Shown here: one piece after another, positions 1 to 8,569 of the stretch
Position numbering within the stretch: position 1 is the stretch's first letter
How the letters are laid out: each line of letters begins with the position of its first letter
Assembly: GCF_040276065.1 (NCBI RefSeq)
Contig: NZ_JBELOI010000008.1
Coordinates: forward strand, 124,001 to 188,000
Direction: 5' to 3'
DNA length: 64,000 nucleotides
DNA from: Castellaniella sp040276065
GTDB lineage: Bacteria > Pseudomonadota > Gammaproteobacteria > Burkholderiales > Burkholderiaceae_B
The notes under the pieces: model-generated
Told to the model about the DNA's origin: nothing
Databases searched by the model: none
The model's input: only the letters and a program-made list of their open reading frames with translations
Translations under genes and position numbers: made by a program

Positions 1-38
1 ACGGCCTCCGCGATGCGGGTGGCGAGCGCGTTGCTCAT
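1..38 (-). CDS. 5' end of an unidentified gene, running off the left edge
   Basis: An ATG on the minus strand at 36-38 opens a frame (MSNALATRIAEA) that stays open to the edge of the window. A purine-rich AAGGAC lies about 10 bases upstream, and a TTAAAAT stretch that could be a -10 box sits near 72-78. Only twelve codons are visible, so no family can be named. It is read in the same direction as dnaE2, whose stop lies about 80 bases upstream of this start. Confidence 0.35.
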   Translation of the reverse strand, partial: MSNALATRIAEA

Positions 39-116
39 GGAAGAAGTCCTTGGGAGGTTGCGATTTCCGCATTTTAACGCGCCGGTCCGGTGTGCCCCGC
101 TAGGGTTTTGGCGGCG

Positions 117-3100
117 TCAGTGGAAATCGCGGCTACGCGTGGACAGGCCCTCGAGCAGGGTGCTCAGGTCGACGAGGCGGCGTCCAAGCAGGTGGCAGAC
201 CTCCTGCTGGCGCTGCCAGATGCCATAGACACCCATCATGGTGGCACCCGCGAGGATCGAATATTGCGCATCGGCCTCACGGGCGTGCAGGATGACGTTC
301 AGAGACCCGGTCTCATCCTCGAGAGTGACGAAGACGGTGCCGCGGGCGGTGCGCGGCCTCTGCCGCGCGGTCACCAGGCCGCAGGCGCGCGCCAGGCGCC
401 GGTCGGGATAGCCCTCTTTGAGCTCGGCGGCGGTGCGAAAGCCGCGCCGCGCGAGTTCGTCGCGCAGCAGCGCCAGCGGATGGCGCCCCAGCGTCAGGCC
501 CAGCGAGGCATAGTCGGCTTCCAGGTTCTCGCCCTCGCTTGGCGGCGGCAGGCCGGGCAGCGGTCCCTCGGCGATTTCCGCCTGGCGCAGCAGCCCGGGC
601 GGCCGCCGCAGGGTTGCCTGCCAGTGACCCTCGCGCCGATGCGCGGCCAGCCCCGCGAACGCATCCGCGGCGGCCAGGGCCTGCATGTCGCGCGTCTCGA
701 GGCCGGCACGGATCGCCAGGTCCTGGATACTGGCCAGCGGGCCGCCGTCCCGGCAGGCAACGATCGCCCCCATCGCGGCCCGCGACAGCCCTCGGACTTG
801 CGACAACCCCAGCCGCACCGCCGGCCGCGGTTGCGGCGTGGGGGTGGTACTTTCCCCCGTCGGGCCGTCCCAAGGGGGAAAAGCGCCCCCTTGGGGGGCA
901 GCAAGCCGCAGGCGCGGCGTGGGGGTGGTACTTTCCCCCGTCGGGTCGAGAGTGGCGCCGATGCCGCTGCGCCGCACGTCGACCGGCAGGACAAGGACCC
1001 CATGGCGGCGCGCGTCCTGGACGAGTTGGTTGGGCGTGTAAAACCCCATGGGCTGCGCGTTGAGCAGGGCGGCCAGAAAGGCCTCGGGCTCGTGGCGCTT
1101 GAGCCAGGCGCTGATCCAGGCGAGCCTGGCGAAGCCGGCCGCGTGGCTCTCGGGGAAGCCATATTCCCCAAATCCTTCGAGCTGCCGGATCAGACCTTCG
1201 GCGAAATCGGTCGAATAGCCGTTGTGGGCCATACCGGTGCGCAGGCGCTCGTGGAAGGCCGCGATCTCGCCCGTCCGGCGCCAGGCCGCCATGGCGCGAC
1301 GCAACTGGTCGGCCTCGCCGGCGGAAAAACCCGCCGCGACCATGGCCAGACGCATGGCCTGCTCCTGGAAGATCGGGATGCCCAGGGTGCGCTGCAGGAC
1401 CTCGCGGATCGCGGGCGACGGATAGTCCTCGGCCTCCAATCCCTGGCGGCGGCGCAGGTAGGGGTGGACCATGCCGCCTTGCATGGGGCCCGGTCGCACG
1501 ATGGCCACCTGGATCACCAGGTCGTAGAAGCACCGGGGACGCAGCCGCGGGAGCATGCTCATCTGGGCGCGGGACTCGATCTGAAACACTCCGATCGTGT
1601 CGGCCTTCTGGATCATTTCGAAAGTGCCGGGGTCCTCGCCGGGCACATCGCCCAGGGTCCAGGGTCGGCCGCGCCGTCGCGCCACCAGTTCCTCGCATGC
1701 GCGCAAGGCACTGAGCATGCCGAGTGCCAGGACGTCGACTTTCAGCAGGCCCATCGTGTCGAGGTCATCCTTGTCCCACTGGATGACACTGCGCTCCGCC
1801 ATGGCGGCGTTCTCGAGCGGGACCAGTTCGTCGAGCCGCTGGCGGGCGATCACGAAGCCGCCGGGGTGCTGTGACAGGTGGCGCGGAAAGCCAGCCAATT
1901 CGTCGGCCAGCGATGCCCACAGAGAGCCTTGGTCGGGGCATAGCGCCTCGAGCGTCTCACGCAAGACCACCGGGTCGTGAACGTGGCGCAGGCGCCGGGC
2001 GGCGTCCTCAACGAGGGCTGGGGCCACCCCCAGCGCCTTGCCGGCGTCCCGCAGGGCGCTGCGGCGCCGGTACGTGATGACCACGGCGGTCAGGGCGGCG
2101 TGGTTGCGGCCGTACTTGGCATAGACGTACTGGATGACTTCCTCGCGGCGGTGGTGCTCGAAGTCTACGTCGATATCGGGCGGCTCCCCGCGCTCGCGGC
2201 TGATGAAGCGGGCAAAAAGCAGCTTGCGGGCGACGGGGTCGATCTCGGTGATGCCCAGGCAATAACAGATCATGGAATTGGCCGCCGAACCCCGGCCCTG
2301 GCACAGGATGCCCTTGCTGCGGGCATGACGGACCAGGTCGTGGACCGTCAGGAAATAGGCTTCGTAGCCCAGTTCGCGCACCAGTGCGAGCTCGTCCTCG
2401 AGCTGGCGTCGCGCTTCAGGTGTCAGGCCCGCGGGATAGCGCCGGGTGGCGCCGGCCAGGCATTCGTCGCGCAAGTACCGGGCCGCCGTGGTGCCCGGCG
2501 GCACGCTGGCCTCGGGATATTGGTAGCGCAGCGTCTCGAGGGAAAAGCGGCAGCGCTCGGCAATGGTCAGGGTTTGCGCCAGGGCCGGCGCCGGGTAGAG
2601 GCTGGCCAGACGCAGGCGGCTGCGCAAGGCGTGCTCGGTGTTGGGCCGCAGATGGATGCCGCAGTCGGCGATCGGACGGCCGCGGCGGATGGCGCACAGG
2701 GTGTCGTGCAGCGGCTGGCGCGAGCGCCGGTGCATTTGGACGCCTCCCAGGGCCACCAGGGGAATGCCCAGGTCGGCCGACCAGCAGACCAGGGCATGGC
2801 GGTGGGAGGTGTCGCGATCGCCTTGCTGCAGGCACAGGCCCAGCCAGAGCCGGCCGGGGAATGCGGCCCGCAGGCGCTCGAGAGCCGGCCGGCAGGCAGG
2901 GGGCGCGCCATAGTTCGGCTTGACGATCAGGAGACAGCCGGAGATCGGCGCGGTGGCGATGCCGGGTTCGCCGTCGGACCACAGGTCATCGAGCGTGAAC
3001 GTGTATTGGCCCTTGGGGCTGCGTTGCCGGGCACGGGTGATCAGGCGGCAAAGGGCGCCGTAGCCATTGCGGTCCTCGGCCAGGACGATGAGTTCGAAGG

Positions 3101-3326
3101 CACCCTCGGCGGGGCGCAAGCGGCTGCCGGTGAGCAGGCGCAGGCCGTGGCGGCGCGCCTCGCGCCAGGCGCGCACGATGCCGGCGAGCGAGCATTCGTC
3201 GGTCAGGGCGATCGCCCGATAGCCCAGTTCGGCGGCGGTGCGGACCAGTTCCTCGGGATGCGAGGCGCCCGTCAGAAAGGTGAAGTTCGACAGGCAGTCC
3301 AGCTCGGCGTAGTCCGGCAAACCCAT
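117..3326 (-). CDS. dnaE2: Error-prone DNA polymerase DnaE2 (ImuC)
   Basis: Catalytic subunit of the SOS mutasome, performing translesion synthesis with ImuA and ImuB. The 1069-residue product is full length: an N-terminal PHP domain (starting LDCLSNFTFLTGASHPEEL), then the PolIII-alpha palm with PDIDVDFEHHRREEV, SQHPGGFVIA and LLKVDVLALGMLS, and a C-terminal OB-fold region. I chose the ATG at 3326, just past the imuB stop; an in-frame ATG at 3347 would overlap imuB. Third gene of the imuA-imuB-dnaE2 operon, so expected to be LexA controlled. Odd feature: residues about 795-832 hold an extra segment encoded by a repeated, hairpin-bearing DNA element in which PTGESTTPTP occurs twice. The element keeps the frame, so the enzyme may still work. 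Family identification is firm; the effect of the insert is unknown. Confidence 0.93.
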   Translation of the reverse strand: MGLPDYAELDCLSNFTFLTGASHPEELVRTAAELGYRAIALTDECSLAGIVRAWREARRHGLRLLTGSRLRPAEGAFELIVLAEDRNGYGALCRLITRARQRSPKGQYTFTLDDLWSDGEPGIATAPISGCLLIVKPNYGAPPACRPALERLRAAFPGRLWLGLCLQQGDRDTSHRHALVCWSADLGIPLVALGGVQMHRRSRQPLHDTLCAIRRGRPIADCGIHLRPNTEHALRSRLRLASLYPAPALAQTLTIAERCRFSLETLRYQYPEASVPPGTTAARYLRDECLAGATRRYPAGLTPEARRQLEDELALVRELGYEAYFLTVHDLVRHARSKGILCQGRGSAANSMICYCLGITEIDPVARKLLFARFISRERGEPPDIDVDFEHHRREEVIQYVYAKYGRNHAALTAVVITYRRRSALRDAGKALGVAPALVEDAARRLRHVHDPVVLRETLEALCPDQGSLWASLADELAGFPRHLSQHPGGFVIARQRLDELVPLENAAMAERSVIQWDKDDLDTMGLLKVDVLALGMLSALRACEELVARRRGRPWTLGDVPGEDPGTFEMIQKADTIGVFQIESRAQMSMLPRLRPRCFYDLVIQVAIVRPGPMQGGMVHPYLRRRQGLEAEDYPSPAIREVLQRTLGIPIFQEQAMRLAMVAAGFSAGEADQLRRAMAAWRRTGEIAAFHERLRTGMAHNGYSTDFAEGLIRQLEGFGEYGFPESHAAGFARLAWISAWLKRHEPEAFLAALLNAQPMGFYTPNQLVQDARRHGVLVLPVDVRRSGIGATLDPTGESTTPTPRLRLAAPQGGAFPPWDGPTGESTTPTPQPRPAVRLGLSQVRGLSRAAMGAIVACRDGGPLASIQDLAIRAGLETRDMQALAAADAFAGLAAHRREGHWQATLRRPPGLLRQAEIAEGPLPGLPPPSEGENLEADYASLGLTLGRHPLALLRDELARRGFRTAAELKEGYPDRRLARACGLVTARQRPRTARGTVFVTLEDETGSLNVILHAREADAQYSILAGATMMGVYGIWQRQQEVCHLLGRRLVDLSTLLEGLSTRSRDFH
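833..945. repeat. REP-like element with 32-bp direct repeats, in frame inside dnaE2
   Basis: Two identical 32-bp copies (833-864 and 914-945) start exactly 81 bp apart, i.e. 27 codons. Between them is a perfect 10-bp inverted repeat (869-878 with 886-895, 7-base loop) of the CCCAAGGGGG type, followed by GCAGCAAGCCGCAGGCG. From memory, short GC-rich units of this kind (cccttgggggg plus ...ccgcaggcg) are dispersed in Burkholderiales genomes. No other copy was found in this window. On the minus strand both copies read PTGESTTPTP within DnaE2. Confidence 0.8.
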
Positions 3327-3330
3327 GGCG

Positions 3331-4602
3331 TCATCCGAACAGGCCATGCAGGAACCAGCCCGTCCCGCGGTGGTCCCGATAGATCCAGTAGCGCGCGCCG
3401 CGAGCATCGCGGGCGATGAAATAGTCCCGGCCGACCGGGGCCTGGCCGTGGACCCACCAGCCCCCCTCGATGCGCTCGGGGCCCGAAATCAGGGCCAGGG
3501 GTGCGCCGCCGATCATCGGTCGATGCGCCGGGGCGGTCAGGGCGATGGCCTGGGCGAGCAGCCATAGGGGCCGGCTGCGGGACGCGAGCTCGGGCAGGCG
3601 CGCTCGCGGCAGTGTGGCCTTGGCGCGCCAGCGGTCCGTGCGTTCGGGGATGTGCTGGGGAACCGGATCGGGGAAGGACAGGCAGTCCATGCCCAGGCGG
3701 GCGCGCAGCATGTCGAGCAGGGCGGCCTCGCGGCCCGGGGGCGGGCTATCGTCGAGCAGCAGGGGCGCGGTCCGGGGCGCGCGCGGTTCGACCCGCGTGC
3801 AGCGCAAGGCGAGCCCCACCACGGGGGCCTCGAGCCGACGGCGCGCCAAGTGCTCGCGCAGCAACCCCGTAAAGCGCGCGGCGTCCCATTCCGGTCGGGC
3901 GGTCCGCAGGCGCACCGAGGTGATCGGGGACGCCAGGCGCCGGTCGTCATGGAACAGGTCCAGTTCCAGCAGGCTGGTGGCGTCCTGGTGCGCGTCCAGC
4001 CAGGCACACAGAGCGGCGATGAGGGGGGCGCTGGCGGCCTCGATGACGGTGGCGGACGCGCTGTGACGGGGCAGTTCGCAGGCCTGAGCAAAGCCGCCAC
4101 CGTTTGTCAGCCAGTCGTGGGCCTGGGGGGTGGCCCGCCCATAGGCCCGGTCCAGGGTCTCGATGAGGGCGGCGTACCCCCGGTTGCGTAAACCGACCCG
4201 GGGCAGGGCCCGCAGAGCGCCCAGTCGGCGACATCCGAGGGCTTGCAACGCCGCCAGGGTGTCCGGTGCCACGGGCAAGGCGGCGCACGGCAGAGCGTCG
4301 AGGCGACGGGACAGGGTCTCGGGACGCAGGACGTGGCGCGTGCCGCGGCTCGATCGCGCAAGCAGGCAGGCGCCCAGCGCCGTTGGCGCAAGGCCCGTGA
4401 CGGTGCCGGGGGGGCAGTCTCGCCGCACGGCGCGCAGCAGGGCCCGGACGCCGCCAAACAGACGCAGGCTGCCCTCGATCTCGAGGGCCAGGGCGTGGTC
4501 GTCAAGAATGGCCAGATGCGGCGTATAACGCAGCAAGCGGGCGGCCAGCCCGGGCGGGCCGCCATGCGCGGGCCGGGGCAGGTGCAGGCAAATCCAGAGC
4601 AT
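3331..4602 (-). CDS. imuB: Y-family polymerase-like protein ImuB
   Basis: ImuB is a Y-family polymerase homologue that lacks the catalytic carboxylates and acts as the hub of the ImuA-ImuB-DnaE2 mutasome, binding the beta clamp. The 423-residue product begins MLWICLHLPRPA, matching the conserved ImuB N-terminus, and continues with LEIEGSLRLFGG, the fingers-region GLAPTALGACLLAR and an HhH-like stretch (LAALQALGCRRLGALRALP). Its start lies 101 bp inside the 3' end of imuA, a longer overlap than usual, but the conserved N-terminus supports it. The stop is 5 bases before the preferred dnaE2 start. Expected to be induced with imuA from the LexA-controlled promoter. Confidence 0.9.
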   Translation of the reverse strand: MLWICLHLPRPAHGGPPGLAARLLRYTPHLAILDDHALALEIEGSLRLFGGVRALLRAVRRDCPPGTVTGLAPTALGACLLARSSRGTRHVLRPETLSRRLDALPCAALPVAPDTLAALQALGCRRLGALRALPRVGLRNRGYAALIETLDRAYGRATPQAHDWLTNGGGFAQACELPRHSASATVIEAASAPLIAALCAWLDAHQDATSLLELDLFHDDRRLASPITSVRLRTARPEWDAARFTGLLREHLARRRLEAPVVGLALRCTRVEPRAPRTAPLLLDDSPPPGREAALLDMLRARLGMDCLSFPDPVPQHIPERTDRWRAKATLPRARLPELASRSRPLWLLAQAIALTAPAHRPMIGGAPLALISGPERIEGGWWVHGQAPVGRDYFIARDARGARYWIYRDHRGTGWFLHGLFG

Positions 4603-5236
4603 CGGAATATAGGTGGATGACGATGGCCTCGGGCAGGGCGGGGCCGCGCCGCTTGAGGATGCCCAGCGACAGGCCCTGTGGCGAGGGCTCGAGGGACAGG
4701 CGCAGGGCGGCCGGACTGGCCTGCCGCGCCGCCGATCGGGGGCGCAGCAGGATCAGCAGTGAATGACCGCTGCGGGCCAGGCGTTGCAGTCGTAGCAACG
4801 CCTGGCCGGATGCCGGCCCCACCCAGCACAGCAGCGCCGCGCAGACGTCGTGGCGGACGGCCTGCTCGGCGGCCCAGAGGCGCTCGGGCGCTGTGCCGGC
4901 ACGCAGCCACGCCAGGCGGCGAGGTTGCAGGCCCCAGTTGGCCCAGCATTGCATCGAGGGGGGGTGGGGAGGGTCGATCAGCAGGATCAGGCGCCTGGGA
5001 TCGAGGGCGGCGAGGGCCGGCCGCAGGAGCAGCAGCTCACCGATGCCGGGCCGTTCGGACAGCAGCTCGATCAGCGTGCCCAGCGGCCAGCCCCCGCCCG
5101 GCAGTTCCCGATCGAGGGCCTCGTGGCCGGTGGATACGACGGCGCGGCGAGCGGGGGCGAGCTGGCTGGCCCGCCAAAGGGCTGGATGGATGCGTTCGGG
5201 ATGCTGGAGGACGGTCGATGCGGGCGGGGCAGCCAT
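4502..5236 (-). CDS. imuA: Translesion DNA synthesis-associated protein ImuA
   Basis: ImuA is a RecA/SulA-like accessory factor of the ImuB-DnaE2 mutasome. The 244-residue frame has the typical opening (HPALWRASQLA followed by STGHEALDRELPGGGWPLGTLIELL) and a late LGILKRRGPALPE segment common to ImuA proteins. The ATG at 5236 is preferred, with AAGAG 6-7 bases upstream. A TTG at 5254 would start 4 bases from the LexA box with no room for a ribosome site. The C-terminal tail overlaps imuB by 101 bp and may be an extension beyond the conserved core. First gene of the SOS operon imuA-imuB-dnaE2. Confidence 0.88.
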   Translation of the reverse strand: MAAPPASTVLQHPERIHPALWRASQLAPARRAVVSTGHEALDRELPGGGWPLGTLIELLSERPGIGELLLLRPALAALDPRRLILLIDPPHPPSMQCWANWGLQPRRLAWLRAGTAPERLWAAEQAVRHDVCAALLCWVGPASGQALLRLQRLARSGHSLLILLRPRSAARQASPAALRLSLEPSPQGLSLGILKRRGPALPEAIVIHLYSDALDLPAPAPARAWRPARAGRPLAALYAASGHS

Positions 5237-5257
5237 AGTGTGCTCTTGAGCCAAAAA

Positions 5258-5277
5258 TACTGTAATTAAATACAGTA
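5258..5277. promoter_or_regulatory. LexA (SOS) box upstream of imuA
   Basis: The 20-mer is a palindrome around CTGT-N8-ACAG with an AT-only centre (aattaaat) and the flanking TA/TA of the enterobacterial-type LexA consensus. It ends 22 bases before the imuA ATG, where bound LexA would cover the promoter. The next gene upstream (5363-6145) is on the same strand and ends here, so imuA is the only sensible target. Confidence 0.93.
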
Positions 5278-5362
5278 TAAATCATTGACTGAACCCAGGC
5301 TGCGCACCGGCCGCAAGGGAATCGGGCTCCGAAGGGGCGCCCGCCCGCGCGGATGGCCGTGC

Positions 5363-6145
5363 TCAGGCGCGCGGCGGCGTGGGCGGCAGCCGCCAGTCGT
5401 GACGCTCGCTGGCGCGGCCTGCGGGATCGTAGCTCTGTTCGCTGAACAGGGCATGGCCGTCGGCCGCGACGGCGATCACGGTCGTGCAGCGTGTCCCGTA
5501 GTCGGGACTGACGATGAAGGGGCTGCTGAGCAGGCGCTCGAGCTCGATCGAGACTCCGGTGGCGGGCAGGATCGCGTCGTCGGCCGGCTCGGCGTCGCGC
5601 AGGACGGCGAAAACCCCGTCGGGATCGTCCGCCAGGACCTCGGGCGGCCGTGCGTCGAGGGCCGCGCGCAGCCGCCCGGCCTTCGGCCAGGGAGTGTCCA
5701 GCAAGTGATTCGACAGTACATAGCGGCCCGAAGCGAGTGGTCTGGCGCGCGCCAGGGGGTCGCGATTGCTCGCGTAATGCACGCCGGCCGTGTCGCCGAC
5801 GATCAGGTTGAATCCCTTGTAGTCCTCGCCCCGGGACTGAATATCGGCGGCGTACACCGCCGCGGGCGCGTCGCCGCGCAGGAAATCCCGAACCAGGACG
5901 CCGCGCGAAGGGGTGCCCGAGCGACGATTGCCAGGCTCGCGGTAATTGGTGAGGAGGGCGAAGCGGCCGGCGCGGGCCCAGCCCAGCCACGTCCCGCCCG
6001 CAAGCAGATCCAGGCCGCCGATGATATCCGGCCGATCAGCCCAGGGGGCCGCCGCCGCGGTCGGACGCGCATGGTATTCGTCTCGGTTGGCGGCGATGAA
6101 CAGCGGCCAGCGGGGGTCGCCGATGGCGAGGTAGGCAATGCACAT
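5363..6145 (-). CDS. NRDE (TANGO2-like) family protein
   Basis: A 260-residue protein of the NRDE / DUF833 family, related to eukaryotic TANGO2; the biochemical role is unsettled, with links proposed to haem or lipid handling. It begins MCIAYLAIGD and carries the diagnostic motif in FIAANRDEYHARP, then TWLGW, LTNYRE, FNLIVGD and SNHLLDTPWPK, all typical of the family. The N-terminal Cys2 after Met is conserved in these Ntn-hydrolase-like proteins. The ATG at 6145 is the only start compatible with that N-terminus. It lies upstream of imuA on the same strand but 109 bp away and with the SOS box in between, so it is probably a separate unit. Confidence 0.85.
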   Translation of the reverse strand: MCIAYLAIGDPRWPLFIAANRDEYHARPTAAAAPWADRPDIIGGLDLLAGGTWLGWARAGRFALLTNYREPGNRRSGTPSRGVLVRDFLRGDAPAAVYAADIQSRGEDYKGFNLIVGDTAGVHYASNRDPLARARPLASGRYVLSNHLLDTPWPKAGRLRAALDARPPEVLADDPDGVFAVLRDAEPADDAILPATGVSIELERLLSSPFIVSPDYGTRCTTVIAVAADGHALFSEQSYDPAGRASERHDWRLPPTPPRA

Positions 6146-6205
6146 GGAGTCGGCCTCAGTGTTGTATGCCGTAAGGATACGATATGGGCATGCCATAATC
6201 GGTGC

Positions 6206-6649
6206 ATGCCTGATATTCCTTTCGCGCGGCTGCTGTGCGCCGCGCTCGCCTGCTGGGCCATATCGCTGCCCGCCTGCGCGGGTGACAGGGCCTGGACCAT
6301 GAGCCGGGCCAGCGCGGGCCTGCATGCCCTGCGGGCCGATGTCCTGGTTTCCTATGCGCCCACGGCCGCCGATCCGCAGCCCGAGCCGGGTGCCCGGGTG
6401 ACCCGTGTGCACGCCGCACGCCGCTATGCGGGCAATGCGAGGGTCGCCACACGCCTGTGCTGGCGTTCCTCCGATGGCCCTTGCGTCGAACTGCGAGGGA
6501 CGCAAATCGACACGCATGCCTTCGATGGCCTGTCGCCCGAGGGGCCTTTCCTGTTGGTGCATCGGGCGCTTGACTGGGTGAATACGCCTGCGCCGCTATT
6601 CATTCCGGGCTCGGTCACGGTCTGGTTTTCCGCCAGTCAGGCCCGGTAA
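6206..6649 (+). CDS. Small secreted protein, possibly FlhE-like
   Basis: A 147-residue protein with a clear signal peptide (IPFARLLCAALACWAISLPACAG, cleavage near residue 26) followed by a short beta-rich domain. The stretch RLCWRSSDGPCVELRG with a later AFDGL and a terminal beta-strand (IPGSVTVWF) resembles the RLCS-x-CVEL-x-G core of the flagellar periplasmic protein FlhE by eye. No flagellar gene is nearby, so the assignment is tentative. The ATG at 6206 places the signal sequence at the N-terminus. It is divergent from the NRDE gene with only 60 bp between starts, and about 120 bp upstream of fabA. A lipoprotein is unlikely because the Cys before AG has no clear lipobox. Confidence 0.5.
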   Translation: MPDIPFARLLCAALACWAISLPACAGDRAWTMSRASAGLHALRADVLVSYAPTAADPQPEPGARVTRVHAARRYAGNARVATRLCWRSSDGPCVELRGTQIDTHAFDGLSPEGPFLLVHRALDWVNTPAPLFIPGSVTVWFSASQAR

Positions 6650-6770
6650 AATCCATACTAAGGTGATGGCCGCCCTCAGGTTATACTAACGGGCTATTTA
6701 CAATACCGTGGCAGCGGATTCCGAGGATCCGGCATGCCTCGCGGGTCAGACGGGAACCATTCGGGACGAC

Positions 6771-7283
6771 ATGCAAAAGAACAGCTTCAGCTACGAGGAC
6801 TTGCTCGCGTGTGGGCGTGGTGAATTATTCGGCGAGGGCAATGCGCAGCTGCCACAGCCCCCCATGCTGATGTTCGATCGGATCGTTCACATCAGCGACC
6901 AGGGCGGCCCGCACGACAAGGGCGAGATCATCGCCGAGCTCGACATGCGTCCCGACATGTGGTTTTTCAACTGCCATTTTCAGGGCGATCCGGTGATGCC
7001 CGGTTGTCTCGGGCTGGATGCCATGTGGCAACTGGTGGGTTTTTTCCTGGGCTGGTGCGGTGGCCCGGGGCGCGGCCGCGCCCTGGGCGTGGGCGAGGTC
7101 AAGTTCACCGGCCAGGTCCTGCCCAAGGCCAAGCTCGTGCGCTACCACATCGACATGAAGCGCGTCATGATGCGCAAGCTGGTCATGGGCATCGCCGACG
7201 CGCGCATGGAAGTCGATGGCCGCGAGATCTATGTCGCTCACGATCTGCGTGTCGGTCTGTTCACCGGCACCAATAATTTCTAG
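6771..7283 (+). CDS. fabA: Bifunctional 3-hydroxydecanoyl-ACP dehydratase/isomerase FabA
   Basis: FabA dehydrates 3-hydroxyacyl-ACP and isomerises trans-2- to cis-3-decenoyl-ACP, the branch point of anaerobic unsaturated fatty acid synthesis in the cytoplasm. The 170-residue protein is of usual length and near-consensus, with the catalytic His in FNCHFQGDPVMPGCLGLDA and the partner Asp in the same motif, followed by RALGVGEVKFTGQVLP. The ATG at 6771 gives the family N-terminus (MQKNSFSYEDLLACG); an upstream in-frame codon at 6708 would add non-conserved residues. fabB follows after 12 bp, so the two form an operon. Confidence 0.97.
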   Translation: MQKNSFSYEDLLACGRGELFGEGNAQLPQPPMLMFDRIVHISDQGGPHDKGEIIAELDMRPDMWFFNCHFQGDPVMPGCLGLDAMWQLVGFFLGWCGGPGRGRALGVGEVKFTGQVLPKAKLVRYHIDMKRVMMRKLVMGIADARMEVDGREIYVAHDLRVGLFTGTNNF

Positions 7284-7295
7284 GAGAACGGGATC

Positions 7296-8513
7296 ATGCG
7301 TCGTGTGGTCGTCACCGGCATGGGCATCGTGTCCAGCCTGGGCAACAAGCAGTCCGAAGTGCTCGAGAGCCTGCGCACGGGCCGCTCGGGCATTTCCTTT
7401 CAGCCCAGCTACGTCGAGCGAGGCTTGCGTTCGCATGTCGCGGGGTCCATCCGTCTGGATGCCCTGGCGCAGATCGACCGCAAGCTCGGGCGGTTCATGG
7501 CCGATGGCCACGCCTACGCCTGGGTCGCCATGCAAGAGGCCATTGCCGATGCCGGGCTGCCGCCCGAGCTGGTGTCCAATGCCCGCACGGGTCTGATCGT
7601 CGGCGCGGGCGGCGCCTCGCACGCCAGCATTCACGAGGGAATCCAGACTCTGCAGGAAAAGGGCGTGCGCCGCGTCGGGCCCTATATGGTGACCAAGGCC
7701 ATGGCCAGCGGCGTATCCGCCTGCCTGGCTACGGGCGCCGAAATCAAGGGCATCAACTACGCCATCAGTTCGGCCTGCTCGACCAGCGCGCACTGCATCG
7801 GCAACGCCATGGAACAGATCCAGCTGGGCAAGCAGGACATTGTCTTTGCCGGCGGTGCCGAGGAAGAGCACTGGTCGCTGTCTTTCATGTTCGACGCCAT
7901 GGGGGCGCTGTCCACACGCTACAACGACAGCCCTGAGCGCGCCTCGCGCACCTATGATGCCGATCGCGATGGATTTGTGATCTCGGGCGGCGGCGGCATC
8001 GTCGTGCTCGAGGAATACGAACACGCGCGCGCGCGCGGCGCGCACATCATCGCCGAGCTCGTCGGCTACGGCGCAACCTCGGACGGCTATGACATGGTGG
8101 CCCCCTCGGGCGAGGGCGCAACGCGCTGCATGCGCCTGGCGCTGCAGGATGTCACGACCTCGGTCGACTACATCAACACGCACGGCACCAGCACCCCCGT
8201 GGGCGACGTCAAGGAAATCGAGGCGATCCGCGAGGTCTTTGGCGCGCGCCAGCCGCTGATCGCTTCCACCAAATCGCTCTCGGGCCATGCGCTGGGCGCG
8301 GCCGGCGTCAACGAGGCGATCTACACCTTGCTGATGATGAAACATGGCTTCGCCGCCGCCTCGGCCAATATCGAAACCCTGGACCCGGCGCTCGAGGGCG
8401 ACAATATTTTGCGCGCGACCCTCGACAAGGCGGACATCCGGACCGCCCTGTCCAATAGCTTTGGCTTCGGCGGCACCAACGCCACCCTGGTGTTCTCGAC
8501 GGCCAGCCTGTAG
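7296..8513 (+). CDS. fabB: 3-oxoacyl-ACP synthase I FabB
   Basis: Beta-ketoacyl-ACP synthase I elongates the cis-3-decenoyl-ACP made by FabA. The 405-residue protein shows the Cys-His-His triad of the family: SSACSTSAH, NTHGTSTPVGD and SLSGHALGAAGVNE, with the C-terminal glycine motif SFGFGGTNA. Start ATG is 12 bp after the fabA stop, with AGGAGAA upstream. The pair fabA-fabB is conserved in bacteria that make unsaturated fatty acids anaerobically. A strong intrinsic terminator follows. Confidence 0.97.
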   Translation: MRRVVVTGMGIVSSLGNKQSEVLESLRTGRSGISFQPSYVERGLRSHVAGSIRLDALAQIDRKLGRFMADGHAYAWVAMQEAIADAGLPPELVSNARTGLIVGAGGASHASIHEGIQTLQEKGVRRVGPYMVTKAMASGVSACLATGAEIKGINYAISSACSTSAHCIGNAMEQIQLGKQDIVFAGGAEEEHWSLSFMFDAMGALSTRYNDSPERASRTYDADRDGFVISGGGGIVVLEEYEHARARGAHIIAELVGYGATSDGYDMVAPSGEGATRCMRLALQDVTTSVDYINTHGTSTPVGDVKEIEAIREVFGARQPLIASTKSLSGHALGAAGVNEAIYTLLMMKHGFAAASANIETLDPALEGDNILRATLDKADIRTALSNSFGFGGTNATLVFSTASL

Positions 8514-8569
8514 CGGTGTGGTGGCGCTCCCCGCACATGGGGCGCCGCGCACCTCCGGCCGCACCCGGA

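Noticed and set aside
90..1874. A 594-codon open frame on the plus strand opposite dnaE2.
   Set aside because: It has no recognisable domain, an Arg/Gly/Ala-rich composition and lies wholly opposite a well-conserved gene; a GC-rich antisense shadow.
5258..5277. LexA control of the NRDE gene as well as imuA.
   Set aside because: The NRDE gene is on the same strand and ends upstream of the box, so its promoter lies about 0.9 kb away.
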